DNA of 64,000 bases. It comes from Verrucosispora sp. NA02020. GTDB lineage: Bacteria > Actinomycetota > Actinomycetes > Mycobacteriales > Micromonosporaceae. The position numbers were made by a program, and so were the translations under genes. Positions 47,181 through 56,654 of this stretch are shown here, piece after piece. The stretch is taken from the NCBI RefSeq assembly GCF_013364215.1, contig NZ_CP054923.1, positions 2,604,001 to 2,668,000 on the forward strand, given 5' to 3'. Below the pieces are notes generated by a model. That model searched no databases, was not told the DNA's origin, and saw only the letters and a list, made by a program, of their open reading frames with translations. Position 1 is the stretch's first letter. Every line of letters starts with the position of its first letter.

Positions 47181-48965
47181 TCAGCGGATGTCGTGGGTCT
47201 GGAGCCAGAGTTCGAGCAGACCGAGCTGCCAGAGCTTGTTGCTGCCGGCCGCCGCCTGCGCCGCGTCGGGGTCGTCGAGCAGGTACGCGACGTACTCCGG
47301 CCGGAACAGGCCCCGCTGCCTGGCGGCCGGGGCCCGGAGAGCGTCGACGACCATGTCCCGTACCGCGCCGTCCACGTTGCGCAACGCGGGAACCGGGAAA
47401 TAGCCCTTGGGCCGGTCGATGACGTCGGCGGGCAGCACCTCCCGCGCGACCTCCTTGAGTACGCCCTTGCCGCCCTGGGCCACCTTGTGCTCCGGCGGGC
47501 AGGCCGACGCCAACGTCACCAGATCCTGGTCCAGGAACGGGGTGCGGACCTCCAGCCCCCAGGCCATGCTCATGCTGTCGACCCGCTTGACCGGGTCGTC
47601 GGGAAGCATCCGGTGGGTGTCCAGCCGCAGGACGGCGTCCAACGCGGTCTGCGCGCCGGGCGCGGCCAACTCGGCGAGGAGCAGCTCGCGGCTGGCATCG
47701 TGGTCGCAGGCGTACGCGGGGGAGACCACCCGGCGCAGTTCGGCATGATCACGGTCGAAGAACGCCGACGCGAAGGTCTCCACCGCCCCGTCGCGCGGCA
47801 CCTCGGCGAGCGGCTGGTGGTAGCCGTACCCGGCGAACACCTCGTCGGCGCCCTGCCCCGACTGGGCCACCTTGACGTGCCGGGCCACCTGCTCGGACAG
47901 CAGGTGGAAGGCGACCACGTCGTGGCTGCCCATCGGCTCGGTCATCGCGGCCACCGTGGCGCGTACCGCCGGGACCAGGTCGTCGTCGGCGAGCCGGATC
48001 CGCTGATGGTCGGTGTCGAAGGTGCGGGCGACCAGGTCGGAGAAACCGAACTCGTCGCCGGCCTCGCCGCCACGGCTGTCGAACCCGATGCTGAAGGTGC
48101 GCAACTGCTCCTGCCCGGCCTCGGCGAGCAGCGCCACGATGAGGCTGGAGTCCAGTCCACCGGAGAGCAACACCCCGACCGGTACGTCGGCCACCAGCCG
48201 TCGGCGTACGGCGGTGCGCAGTGCGCCGCCGAGCGCCGCCTGCCAGTCCCGGGCGTCCATGCCGGAGTGGGCGGGGTCGCGGGCGTACTCGGGTCTCCAG
48301 TAGACGCGTTCGCGGCTGCGCCCGTCCGCCTCGATGACCCGCAGCGTCGCCGGTGGCAGCTTGCGCACGCCGCGCAGCACCGTGCGGGGCGCCGGGACGA
48401 TGGAGTGCCAGGAAAGATAGTGGTGCAGGGCCACCGGGTCGATGGTGGTGTCGACGTCGCCGCCGCGCAGCAGCGCGGGCAGGGTCGAGGCGAACCGCAG
48501 CCGTCCCGGGGTCTCGGTGAGATAGAGCGGCTTGATGCCGAGGCGGTCGCGGGCCAGGACCAGCCGTCGACGCGTCCGGTCGACCAGCCCGATGGCGAAC
48601 ATGCCGACCAGGTGGTCGACGAACGCCTCACCCCAGTGCGCGTACGCGACGAGGATGACCTCGGTGTCGCTGGTCGAGGTGAAGTGGTGCCCGGCGGCGC
48701 GCAGCTCCTCGCGCAACTCGGGATAGTTGTAGACACAGCCGTTGAAGACCAGGGCGAGCCCCAGATCCTCACGGACCATCGGCTGGGCACCGGCCTCGGA
48801 GAGGTCGATGATGGTGAGCCGCCGATGCCCGAGAGCCACCCAGTCGTCGCTCCACAGCCCTTCGCCGTCCGGCCCACGGGACCGCATCGCCGTACTCATC
48901 CGGTCCACCGCGTCGGTGTCCGGCCTCGCGCCGTCGAACCGTGCCTCCCCGCCGATTCCGCACAC
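47181..48965 (-). CDS. Asparagine synthase-like amidotransferase, closest to the N-acetylglutaminylglutamine type
   Basis: This 594-residue protein starts with GTG 48965, which puts the nucleophilic cysteine at position 2 (MCGIGGEARFDG). The N-terminal glutaminase is class II (RSRGPDGEGLWSDDWVALGHRRLTIIDLS, LVFNGCVYNYPELREEL). The synthetase domain has the PP-loop VGVLLSGGLDSSLIVALLAE. Segments such as SWHSIVPAPRTVLRGVRKLPPATLRVIEADG and the overall length resemble the amidotransferase of the osmoprotectant N-acetylglutaminylglutamine amide pathway. The usual partners, an acetyl-glutaminylglutamine synthetase and an M42 peptidase, are not adjacent, so a plain asparagine synthase is the alternative. 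Confidence 0.82.
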   Translation of the reverse strand: MCGIGGEARFDGARPDTDAVDRMSTAMRSRGPDGEGLWSDDWVALGHRRLTIIDLSEAGAQPMVREDLGLALVFNGCVYNYPELREELRAAGHHFTSTSDTEVILVAYAHWGEAFVDHLVGMFAIGLVDRTRRRLVLARDRLGIKPLYLTETPGRLRFASTLPALLRGGDVDTTIDPVALHHYLSWHSIVPAPRTVLRGVRKLPPATLRVIEADGRSRERVYWRPEYARDPAHSGMDARDWQAALGGALRTAVRRRLVADVPVGVLLSGGLDSSLIVALLAEAGQEQLRTFSIGFDSRGGEAGDEFGFSDLVARTFDTDHQRIRLADDDLVPAVRATVAAMTEPMGSHDVVAFHLLSEQVARHVKVAQSGQGADEVFAGYGYHQPLAEVPRDGAVETFASAFFDRDHAELRRVVSPAYACDHDASRELLLAELAAPGAQTALDAVLRLDTHRMLPDDPVKRVDSMSMAWGLEVRTPFLDQDLVTLASACPPEHKVAQGGKGVLKEVAREVLPADVIDRPKGYFPVPALRNVDGAVRDMVVDALRAPAARQRGLFRPEYVAYLLDDPDAAQAAAGSNKLWQLGLLELWLQTHDIR

Positions 48966-49278
48966 GTCAGTGGGTCCTGATTCCTGCGGGTGATGCCGGC
49001 ACCGGTGACGACTCCTGTCTTCGGAGGCAGGTAGTGGTGGTGCGCCGCGACGTGCCGCCGAGTCGGGTGGGCGGTCCGCATACCCGCTGGTCAACGCCCG
49101 AAACCGCCACCACGCGGCGCCGCTCGCTGCCGTACTGGCGTGTGGCCGTGCCTGCCACCGTGCGGTCGTGCCTGCTGTGTGCGGCCGGGTCCGCGTCGTG
49201 TGGCCGTGCCCGTCGCCGGGAGTCGTGCCAACGCGGCCTGCTGCCGGGTCTCGGCGAAGCGTTGTGGCGTGCTGGGGG
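48966..49278. other. Intergenic region without a gene, upstream of the amidotransferase
   Basis: No gene is supported here. CCTG-TC-TTCG-GA-CAGG pairing at about 49015-49032 can form a UUCG-capped hairpin in the amidotransferase leader. A short direct repeat TGTGGCCGTGCC occurs near 49140 and 49199. The promoter of the amidotransferase must lie in this stretch. Confidence 0.45.
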
Positions 49279-49326
49279 AGGTGGGGAGATTTGTTGTCGC
49301 TCCAGCGACAACAAATCTCCCCACCT
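49279..49326 (-). terminator. 23-bp perfect hairpin after glnA
   Basis: 49279-49301 is the exact reverse complement of 49304-49326, with only two bases between the arms. It lies 77 bp after the glnA stop on the minus strand. The AT-containing middle (GATTTGTTGTCG) stands out in this GC-rich region. Confidence 0.85.
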
Positions 49327-49402
49327 TCGCCGTGGTTGGTGGCCCCACCCGTTCGGGCCGGCTTCGCGGTAGCGGAGCCGGCCCGAGTGGTGTTGATGGG
49401 TG

Positions 49403-50800
<1,398 letters not shown>

Positions 50801-50850
50801 CGTGACGGTGCAGGTCACGGGTGGTGCGGGAAGCCGGTGTCCAGGTAGGA

Positions 50851-50923
50851 CGAGGCTCCCGGTAAGACAGCAATCGACCAAGATCAGATGCCCCAACCGG
50901 GAGCCTCGCTGTGCTGTCTTACC
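50851..50923 (+). promoter_or_regulatory. Competing hairpins around the transposase start
   Basis: CGAGGCTCCCGGT (50851-50863) is complementary to ACCGGGAGCCTCG (50896-50908). GGTAAGACAGC (50861-50871) is complementary to GCTGTCTTACC (50913-50923), which overlaps the transposase start GTG at 50911. The two stems share bases 50861-50863, so they compete or form a pseudoknot. Such structures in IS elements often limit translation of read-through transcripts. Confidence 0.55.
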
Positions 50924-51693
50924 CTGCCGCGATTCCGTTGTCCACCCGCAGCCTGAACCACCTCGCCGCCCTCATCCGAACCCGCCGCCAGCAGCGACGG
51001 TCCCGGTGGCGACGCCTCGCCCCCGGCCGGCAAGCCCTGCTCGCCCTTGCCCACTTGCGCAACGGCGACACCCTGGCCCGCCTGGCCGTCGGATTCGAGA
51101 TCGGCGTCACGACGGCCTGGCGCTATGTCCGCGAGGCCATCGACCTGCTCGCCGCGACCGCCGGCGACCTGGCCACGGCCATGACCAGGATCCGGCTGCT
51201 CGCCTACGCGATCCTCGACGGCACCCTGATCCCGATCGACCGGGTCGCCAACCAGAAGCCGTACTACTCCGGGAAGCACAAGCGTCACGGAGTGAACGTG
51301 CAGGTCATCGCCGATGCAGCCGGGCGTCTCGTCTGGGCCTCGGCCGCGCTGCCCGGCTCGACGCACGACCTGACCGCCGCCCGCGCCCACGGCATCATCG
51401 ACGTCTTGACCAGCGCCGACGTGATGACCTTCGCGGACAAGGGCTATCAAGGCACCCACGGCAGCGTGCGCACCCCGTTCAAGCGGCGCCGCTTCCGGCC
51501 GAAGCTGTCATCCCGGCAGAGAGCCGTCAACCGGGCCCACGCGAAGATCCGCGCTCGCGGCGAACGCGCGATCGCCACCCTCAAGACCTGGAAAATCCTG
51601 ATCAAGCTGCGCTGCTGCCCACGCCGAGCGACCGCGATCGTGCAAGCCATCCTCGTCCTGCACCACGTCGAAGCCGACCGCCACGCACGATGA
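50911..51693 (+). CDS. IS5-family DDE transposase
   Basis: This 260-residue transposase starts with GTG 50911 ([21 protein letters not shown]). A helix-turn-helix ([21 protein letters not shown]) precedes the catalytic core. The DDE triad is visible as D in [15 protein letters not shown] in [14 protein letters not shown] and E in [17 protein letters not shown]. The frame is intact, so the element may still be active. The stop lies 8 bp inside the right inverted repeat region. Confidence 0.9.
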   Translation: MLSYPAAIPLSTRSLNHLAALIRTRRQQRRSRWRRLAPGRQALLALAHLRNGDTLARLAVGFEIGVTTAWRYVREAIDLLAATAGDLATAMTRIRLLAYAILDGTLIPIDRVANQKPYYSGKHKRHGVNVQVIADAAGRLVWASAALPGSTHDLTAARAHGIIDVLTSADVMTFADKGYQGTHGSVRTPFKRRRFRPKLSSRQRAVNRAHAKIRARGERAIATLKTWKILIKLRCCPRRATAIVQAILVLHHVEADRHAR

Positions 51694-52682
51694 AATGGCT
51701 CGATGATCGGCTGGATGGCTTCGGGTGGCAGGTCGAGGTCGAGCCGTGTGGTCAACGTGTCGTACAAATCGCGCAGGCGCGCCTCGCGTTCCACCGGGGC
51801 ATCCTCTGGCCCTGTACGGGACAGGTAGGCGCGCACCTCGTGGGATTTTCTTAGCATGTGTACGACGTCGGTGACGCTGAGCTTTCGCGCCATCCCTTTG
51901 CCGATGGTGGCCAGCAGGGGCGGCAGCACGCGCCCGGCATGCCCTTCGGCGTACCGCAGGAACAGGTCGGTCGGTTCCGTGACCTGGTTTGCGACACCTC
52001 CAGCCAGCATGCCGACGCAGGCGTCGGCAAGTCGGACCGGCGCCCGGCGAACCCATGAGTTCGCAGGTCGGGTGATACGGCGTCGCTTGTGCGTGACGTG
52101 CCGTAGCAGTGACGAACTGGTGGCATGGGTGAAGTACTGCGACGCTGGTCGGTATGCCTGGTCGTACAAGTGAATAGTCAGCGTGGCGCTGGTCTTGGCG
52201 TCAATCTGGGCAGCCATGGATCGCACGTCGGGGAACTTCTCCGGCTCGCCGAGGGCGCGCACGGCCTGCCGGATCAGCGTGTCGGGGATCAGCCCGGTGC
52301 TCGATAGGAAGGTCAACATCGCCGGCGTGGTCTTAATCTCCGAGGCGCGTAGCTTGCTGGCGGCGGCGGGGTTGTGCAGGCACCAAAGACCGAGGATGCA
52401 CGTCTCCATCGAGGTGCGCGCCAACAGCGCTGCGGCCTCCCGCTGGCGGGTTCGTACCGCACGGCGCGTCTCGCGCTGCAGCCACAGCAACCGCAGCAGT
52501 GCCAGTTGCGCGAAGTCCAACCCAGTTGTGGTCGTCGCATCCTGCGGCCACGGGGTGCGGATAGCGAGGTCGCGGGCACGGCTCCGGACGCGGGCGCGGC
52601 GCAACAAGTCGGGATACGGCAACACACCACGAAGGACCATTCGGGCGATCACCAGCACGATGGGTGTCACAGTCGACAGCAT
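51447..52682 (-). CDS. Unknown protein, DUF5677-like, 3' end interrupted by the IS
   Basis: ATG 52682 (MLSTVTPIVLVIARMVLRG) starts a frame whose native part runs to 51702 (about 327 codons, ending LPPEAIQPII). It then reads 85 codons of antisense IS sequence to the stop at 51447. A helical region LARTSMETCILGLWCLHNPAAASKL followed by YDQAYRPASQYFTHATSSSLLRH is reminiscent of DUF5677 proteins, but the match is from memory only. It lies at the edge of the defence-like operon on the same strand. It is probably non-functional or altered; calling it a pseudogene would be fair. Confidence 0.5.
   Translation of the reverse strand: MLSTVTPIVLVIARMVLRGVLPYPDLLRRARVRSRARDLAIRTPWPQDATTTTGLDFAQLALLRLLWLQRETRRAVRTRQREAAALLARTSMETCILGLWCLHNPAAASKLRASEIKTTPAMLTFLSSTGLIPDTLIRQAVRALGEPEKFPDVRSMAAQIDAKTSATLTIHLYDQAYRPASQYFTHATSSSLLRHVTHKRRRITRPANSWVRRAPVRLADACVGMLAGGVANQVTEPTDLFLRYAEGHAGRVLPPLLATIGKGMARKLSVTDVVHMLRKSHEVRAYLSRTGPEDAPVEREARLRDLYDTLTTRLDLDLPPEAIQPIIEPFHRAWRSASTWCRTRMACTIAVARRGQQRSLIRIFQVLRVAIARSPRARIFAWARLTALCRDDSFGRKRRRLNGVRTLPWVP
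51686..51701 (-). repeat. Right terminal inverted repeat of the IS
   Basis: On the minus strand this reads GAGCCATTTCATCGTG. The open frame of the interrupted neighbour gene continues through it into the IS. Confidence 0.8.
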
Positions 52683-53007
52683 CGCAGGTCCACCATGCTC
52701 CGACCTCGCAATTTCGCCCGGGTCGGCCCATTCTGTCGTACCGGGCCGGCAAGATGTGGTCATGCCGATCCGGCAAAGGCGAAGTGCGATTGGACCACTG
52801 CTGCTGTGCCTGCGGGGGAGAGCGGCCCCGTGCCCACGCTGTGCGCACCAGACGTTGTCAACGGCGCTGGCGACCACTGGCTCAAGCATCCGGCCCCGAT
52901 GCTGCCGTCACGCTGCGGCGGGTTCCCAGAAAAACAGGAACTTTGGGTGGTAGATGAGAACGGGCTTTCCCTCGTCTTTGTCTGGCCAAAGAGAGCTATG
53001 TTTCGGC
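52683..53007. other. 325-bp intergenic region after the defence operon
   Basis: No gene is supported. GC content falls near 52930-53000. A weak hairpin CTTTG (52976-52980) with CAAAG (52987-52991) lies 17 bp after the CARF-HEPN stop and could be the operon terminator. The promoter of the interrupted unknown gene should also lie here. Confidence 0.4.
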
Positions 53008-54456
53008 TCATCGATCTTTAAGGATGAACTGAAGTCGATCGCACAGTATGCGCACGTTGGTGTCGGACCCGTGTAGCTGCCAGAATGTGGACAGCAGGTG
53101 CTCTGCTCGGCCGCGCAGTCGCTCCGATTGTTCGGGAGTGATTGTCCGGTACCCGTGCGCCAGAACCGAGTTGTTGCGAATCTCCGCTAGATCGCGCAGA
53201 TTGGCGATCGCAGAGGGGGTGTTCAGCTTCGCTCTGGTTACGAACTCATCGTTGAGTGAATAGAGCAGAGTGGCGGACTGGATGAGGCTGATGCTTGACG
53301 GGAGTTCGTTGCTGGCCCGACCCCCGGTGACCTCCAGTGCCTGCTGGTAGCCGCAGGTAACGGCATCCAAGTTGCCCAGGAGGCTGTAGTCGGGATTTTT
53401 GCATGTGAAGCCGGGGGATATCAGCTCAAGGCGCCGCGCCAAACAGCCCTCGATTGTTCGATAAAAGAGCAATGCGGCAAAGTCCTGCCGTCCGATCTTG
53501 CGGTAGTGCTTTCCGAGTACGAAGAAGCTGACCAGCAGGGCGGCCGGGCTCGGTGGCTCTGTGGTCAGTGTCCGGAGAAAATTCAATTGATCAGCTACGG
53601 TCTTGCTGGTTTGCTGGGTCAGTTCACGCTCCGCCGCTTGCTGTGCCGCATCGACTGCTCTGATGCATGCCGGTAGGGCGGACAGATTGAGATCGCACCA
53701 TGCCCGATACAGGGCGCTGACCGAGCGCATGAAACGCGCGCGGGCCGGTTCGGCAATCTGCTCGCACAGCTCGCTGTACTGGGCGTGGGCGCTATCGAAC
53801 GCTCCGCTGCGAAAGGTTTCAAGTGCGGCCGCCATCTCCTGTTCTCCGAAGAGGGCGGTTGGATTAGCCAGCAGTAGCGGTCGTTCATCGCCCGGCACGA
53901 CACGACGGAACTCGGGGTCGTACTCTCCGTCCAGGTAGCAGAGATCGAGGTTTAACTGCCAAGCGGCGAGGGCGGCTGCCGCGCTCATGACCTTCTTGCC
54001 GCCGGTTATATCGATGATCGCCGAAGGCTTCCGCCTGTCCGGCGTTTCATATCTCGCCAGTACGTCCTTCACCTCTCGGTACACACCTTGCGGGTCGGTC
54101 GGTTGTACGGGGCGATGCATGAAGTCCTGGTACCGCAGGCGGCCGCCGCCGACGACGTGCTTACCGATGAAGTCGATGCTCGCGTCCGCCTGCGCTGAGT
54201 AGATCACGAGTAGCCGGGTGGGGCGGATGAGCTCATACGCGAGGATCGTGGTGAGCGGCGAAAAACCGCTCATGCTGATTAGCAGGTCCACGGGGCGGGC
54301 GAGAGCCCGATTCCCCCGCCGGATGCGGGTGACCACCTCATCGAGCATTTCACTGAGAAAGTAGGACGTCGCCTGATCCGACGGCGATCCGTCACACCAC
54401 CGATCCTCGCCCCGCAGGATTCGTCGCAGCTTTACGTCGTGCTGGATCGCGCCCAT
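53008..54456 (-). CDS. CARF-HEPN protein (Csm6/Csx1-like ribonuclease)
   Basis: This 482-residue protein starts with ATG 54456, two bases after the previous stop, with GGAGAT in front. Residues about 55-190 look like a CARF sensor: RPVDLLISMSGFSPLTTILAYEL, then SAIIDITGGKKVMSAAAALAAWQL, where the D-x-TGGKKxM motif lines the cyclic oligonucleotide pocket in relatives. Near the C-terminus, EIRNNSVLAHGY gives R427-x6-H434, the RNxxxxxH signature of HEPN ribonucleases. Related proteins cleave RNA without specificity when cyclic oligoadenylate binds. The gene is the last of the operon and somewhat lower in GC than its neighbours. Confidence 0.8.
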   Translation of the reverse strand: MGAIQHDVKLRRILRGEDRWCDGSPSDQATSYFLSEMLDEVVTRIRRGNRALARPVDLLISMSGFSPLTTILAYELIRPTRLLVIYSAQADASIDFIGKHVVGGGRLRYQDFMHRPVQPTDPQGVYREVKDVLARYETPDRRKPSAIIDITGGKKVMSAAAALAAWQLNLDLCYLDGEYDPEFRRVVPGDERPLLLANPTALFGEQEMAAALETFRSGAFDSAHAQYSELCEQIAEPARARFMRSVSALYRAWCDLNLSALPACIRAVDAAQQAAERELTQQTSKTVADQLNFLRTLTTEPPSPAALLVSFFVLGKHYRKIGRQDFAALLFYRTIEGCLARRLELISPGFTCKNPDYSLLGNLDAVTCGYQQALEVTGGRASNELPSSISLIQSATLLYSLNDEFVTRAKLNTPSAIANLRDLAEIRNNSVLAHGYRTITPEQSERLRGRAEHLLSTFWQLHGSDTNVRILCDRLQFILKDR

Positions 54457-54458
54457 GC

Positions 54459-56648
54459 TTATCTCCTGGTTCCCGATTCGTCGGAGCCCAGGCACCGTTG
54501 ACACTCTGGCCTGGACCGCAGGGTCGATCCACCGCACTTGCCGCAATCCGGACAGATGTACGCCGCGGTTGCGGCAACCTCCCAGCACGGCACCGCGAGC
54601 ACCTCATTGCCGGGGCCGCTCGTCGCGTCCGAGCGGCTACTCACCGCCTGCCGGTTACCTGTTTCGATCACCGGATAGTTCGTCCCGCACGAGCCGCACG
54701 ATCGGGTCCCCCATTCGTTGTGGCACCTGGGGCAGGTGGCGACGAATGTGCCCGATCTGGGGTGGAAGTCTTGGGGGGACGCGAGCTCAGTGCCACACAC
54801 CGGGCAGTGGGCCAGTCGGCGCAGGTGCGCCAACGCGGCGTCGACGTCCTTGAGGAGGGCATCCGCAGCGGTGTGGTGTTCCCCGCGCCTGCCCGGAGGT
54901 ACGCGCTGCGCGCGCCAGCGGGCGACCCGGTCGCGCAGAACCATCCGCTCCGCCTGGGTCGGCGGGCGTTCCAAAGCGAGGTGCCGCTCGTCCGTGGTGG
55001 CGCCCAACCACCTCTCGCCCGCGGCCGCCAGTTCGCCGAGCAGGTCCTTGGGACAGCGGACCCGGGGCGGATACAGGGCGGCGTCCGACGCGATCCGGGC
55101 CCACTGAAGAGCCCGCGTCATGCGCTCCACGCTGTCGATCTCGGTCGGGGTCGCCGGCAGCAGCCCGACGCCCCAGCCGCCAGGCAGGTCGTTGCCGATG
55201 GTGTCGGCGCGGGCGCGCAGGCGCAGGGGCAGCGCCTGAAGCTCCTGGCGGGTCCCCGGGTAAACGACGACGCGGGGCGCGCCGGCGCCGGCGCGGGTTC
55301 GGTCCAGTTCGTCGACGAATGCGAGCAGGTCTGGGGCACCGTTGGCGGTGAGCGGGTGCGACAGCGGTACGCATACCAGCAACGGACGATCGTCCCGGTT
55401 CACCTCCACGCTGCCGTCAGTCCTGATGCGCAGCACGACCGTGTCGTCACCCGGCCCGATGTAGTGGATGTCTGGTCCGCCGGTAGTCGGGGCATCGACA
55501 GCGGTGGTCTGATAGCCGAGGGTGTCCAACGACCTAGCGACGAGCAGTGCGACGAATTGGTCGTAACTGTTGCAGAATATGCGGGGTGCGACTGAGAGGT
55601 GGAGCCCTACCTCGCGCCTGACTCGCGCCCAGGCTCGCCACAGCGCGGCCACCCGACGGTAGTCCTCGTGGTGAATGAACATGTTGGTCTGCCGGAGGTC
55701 CGAGGAGAACTCCCTACGCCGACTCACCCGGCGGTCCTGGTAGAGCCAAGAGGTGAGCAGCCGGCCGAGCCGTCGGCGGTGCTCCTGGGTACGACCAAGG
55801 AGTCGTCGCACGTCGTCGTTGAGATCCACGTGGTTGGCGAACTCGCCGACGAGCCGGGCGAGCCGGTGCCCGATACGCCAAGGCCGGTCCCTGAGCTGAC
55901 CGGCGAGCTCTTCGAGGTCCGCCAGGACGCTGCTGGTCGCCTCTAGCTTCTGCCGCCGCCACTCGAGGAACGCGATCAGGTGGTCAACCAGCTGGACTGC
56001 GGCCTGATTCTCGTACAGGTCCGGGTCCGGGTCATAGTGGATCGCCCGGAGGCGTCGGGGGAACACTCCGGTGACGGACCGTCGCTGCCAGTCCTCGGTG
56101 TGTGCGGCGAGGTAGGTGATGGCGTCTGGGGCCATCCGACGGGTACGCGAGAGGAAAGCGACGCTCGTCTCGGGCCGGAGCCTCGTCTCGGGGCGCTGGC
56201 ACACGGCTTCCAGGCGGCCCAGGTCGGCGTCGATGGCCTGCTCCAGCAAGTCCACCGGATCGTCGTCGCTCACCCCACGCAGCTGAGCGATGAGGTCGGT
56301 GGCCAACGGTGGCACGGCGACCCAGCGCTCGTAGGCCGTCCCATCAGGCGAACCTGGCTCGGCCGGAGATTCGTGGGCGGCGGTGCCCAGGGCATTGGCG
56401 ATGGCGACGGTGCGCGCCGCTAACGCCGGGTCGGGCAGCGCATCGCGGGAGAAGTACCCCTCGCCGAGGCTGCCGAACACGCGTACCGACCAGCGGCCGG
56501 AACCCGTCGGAGTGACGGGCGTGTGCGGCCCGGCGTCGTGCCCGTTGACCTTGCCGGGCACTGTCAGCTGGTAGCGGCCGAGCAGCGGGCGGGCCGGTAG
56601 TCGCCCGGCCCGCGCTCCGGTCACCCGGTCCCAGAACTCGTGCGCCAC
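54459..56648 (-). CDS. McrC-like partner protein with C-terminal zinc ribbons
   Basis: This 729-residue protein starts with GTG 56648, six bases after the McrB-like stop. The N-terminal half includes DPDLYENQAAVQLVDHLIAFLEWRR, a pattern seen in DUF2357/McrC-type proteins. A middle region with GGPDIHYIGPGDDTVVLRIRTDGS could be the nuclease fold, but the standard E-x-K is not evident. At the C-terminus two zinc ribbons are clear: HCPVCGTEL to TCPRCHNEWGTRSCGSCG (about residues 616-660) and YICPDCGKCGG to CQRC (about 700-722). By position it corresponds to McrC (CnuC) of coiled-coil nuclease tandem systems. Catalysis is unproven. Confidence 0.62.
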   Translation of the reverse strand: MAHEFWDRVTGARAGRLPARPLLGRYQLTVPGKVNGHDAGPHTPVTPTGSGRWSVRVFGSLGEGYFSRDALPDPALAARTVAIANALGTAAHESPAEPGSPDGTAYERWVAVPPLATDLIAQLRGVSDDDPVDLLEQAIDADLGRLEAVCQRPETRLRPETSVAFLSRTRRMAPDAITYLAAHTEDWQRRSVTGVFPRRLRAIHYDPDPDLYENQAAVQLVDHLIAFLEWRRQKLEATSSVLADLEELAGQLRDRPWRIGHRLARLVGEFANHVDLNDDVRRLLGRTQEHRRRLGRLLTSWLYQDRRVSRRREFSSDLRQTNMFIHHEDYRRVAALWRAWARVRREVGLHLSVAPRIFCNSYDQFVALLVARSLDTLGYQTTAVDAPTTGGPDIHYIGPGDDTVVLRIRTDGSVEVNRDDRPLLVCVPLSHPLTANGAPDLLAFVDELDRTRAGAGAPRVVVYPGTRQELQALPLRLRARADTIGNDLPGGWGVGLLPATPTEIDSVERMTRALQWARIASDAALYPPRVRCPKDLLGELAAAGERWLGATTDERHLALERPPTQAERMVLRDRVARWRAQRVPPGRRGEHHTAADALLKDVDAALAHLRRLAHCPVCGTELASPQDFHPRSGTFVATCPRCHNEWGTRSCGSCGTNYPVIETGNRQAVSSRSDATSGPGNEVLAVPCWEVAATAAYICPDCGKCGGSTLRSRPECQRCLGSDESGTRR

Positions 56649-56654
56649 GGATCC

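Noticed and set aside
47097..48980. 627-codon plus-strand frame opposite the amidotransferase
   Set aside because: Antisense shadow; the minus-strand gene has complete glutaminase and synthetase motifs.
52374..53021. 215-codon plus-strand frame in the interrupted unknown gene and intergenic region
   Set aside because: It mostly opposes the unknown gene and has no ribosome binding site or recognisable motif; only the last 30 codons look protein-like.
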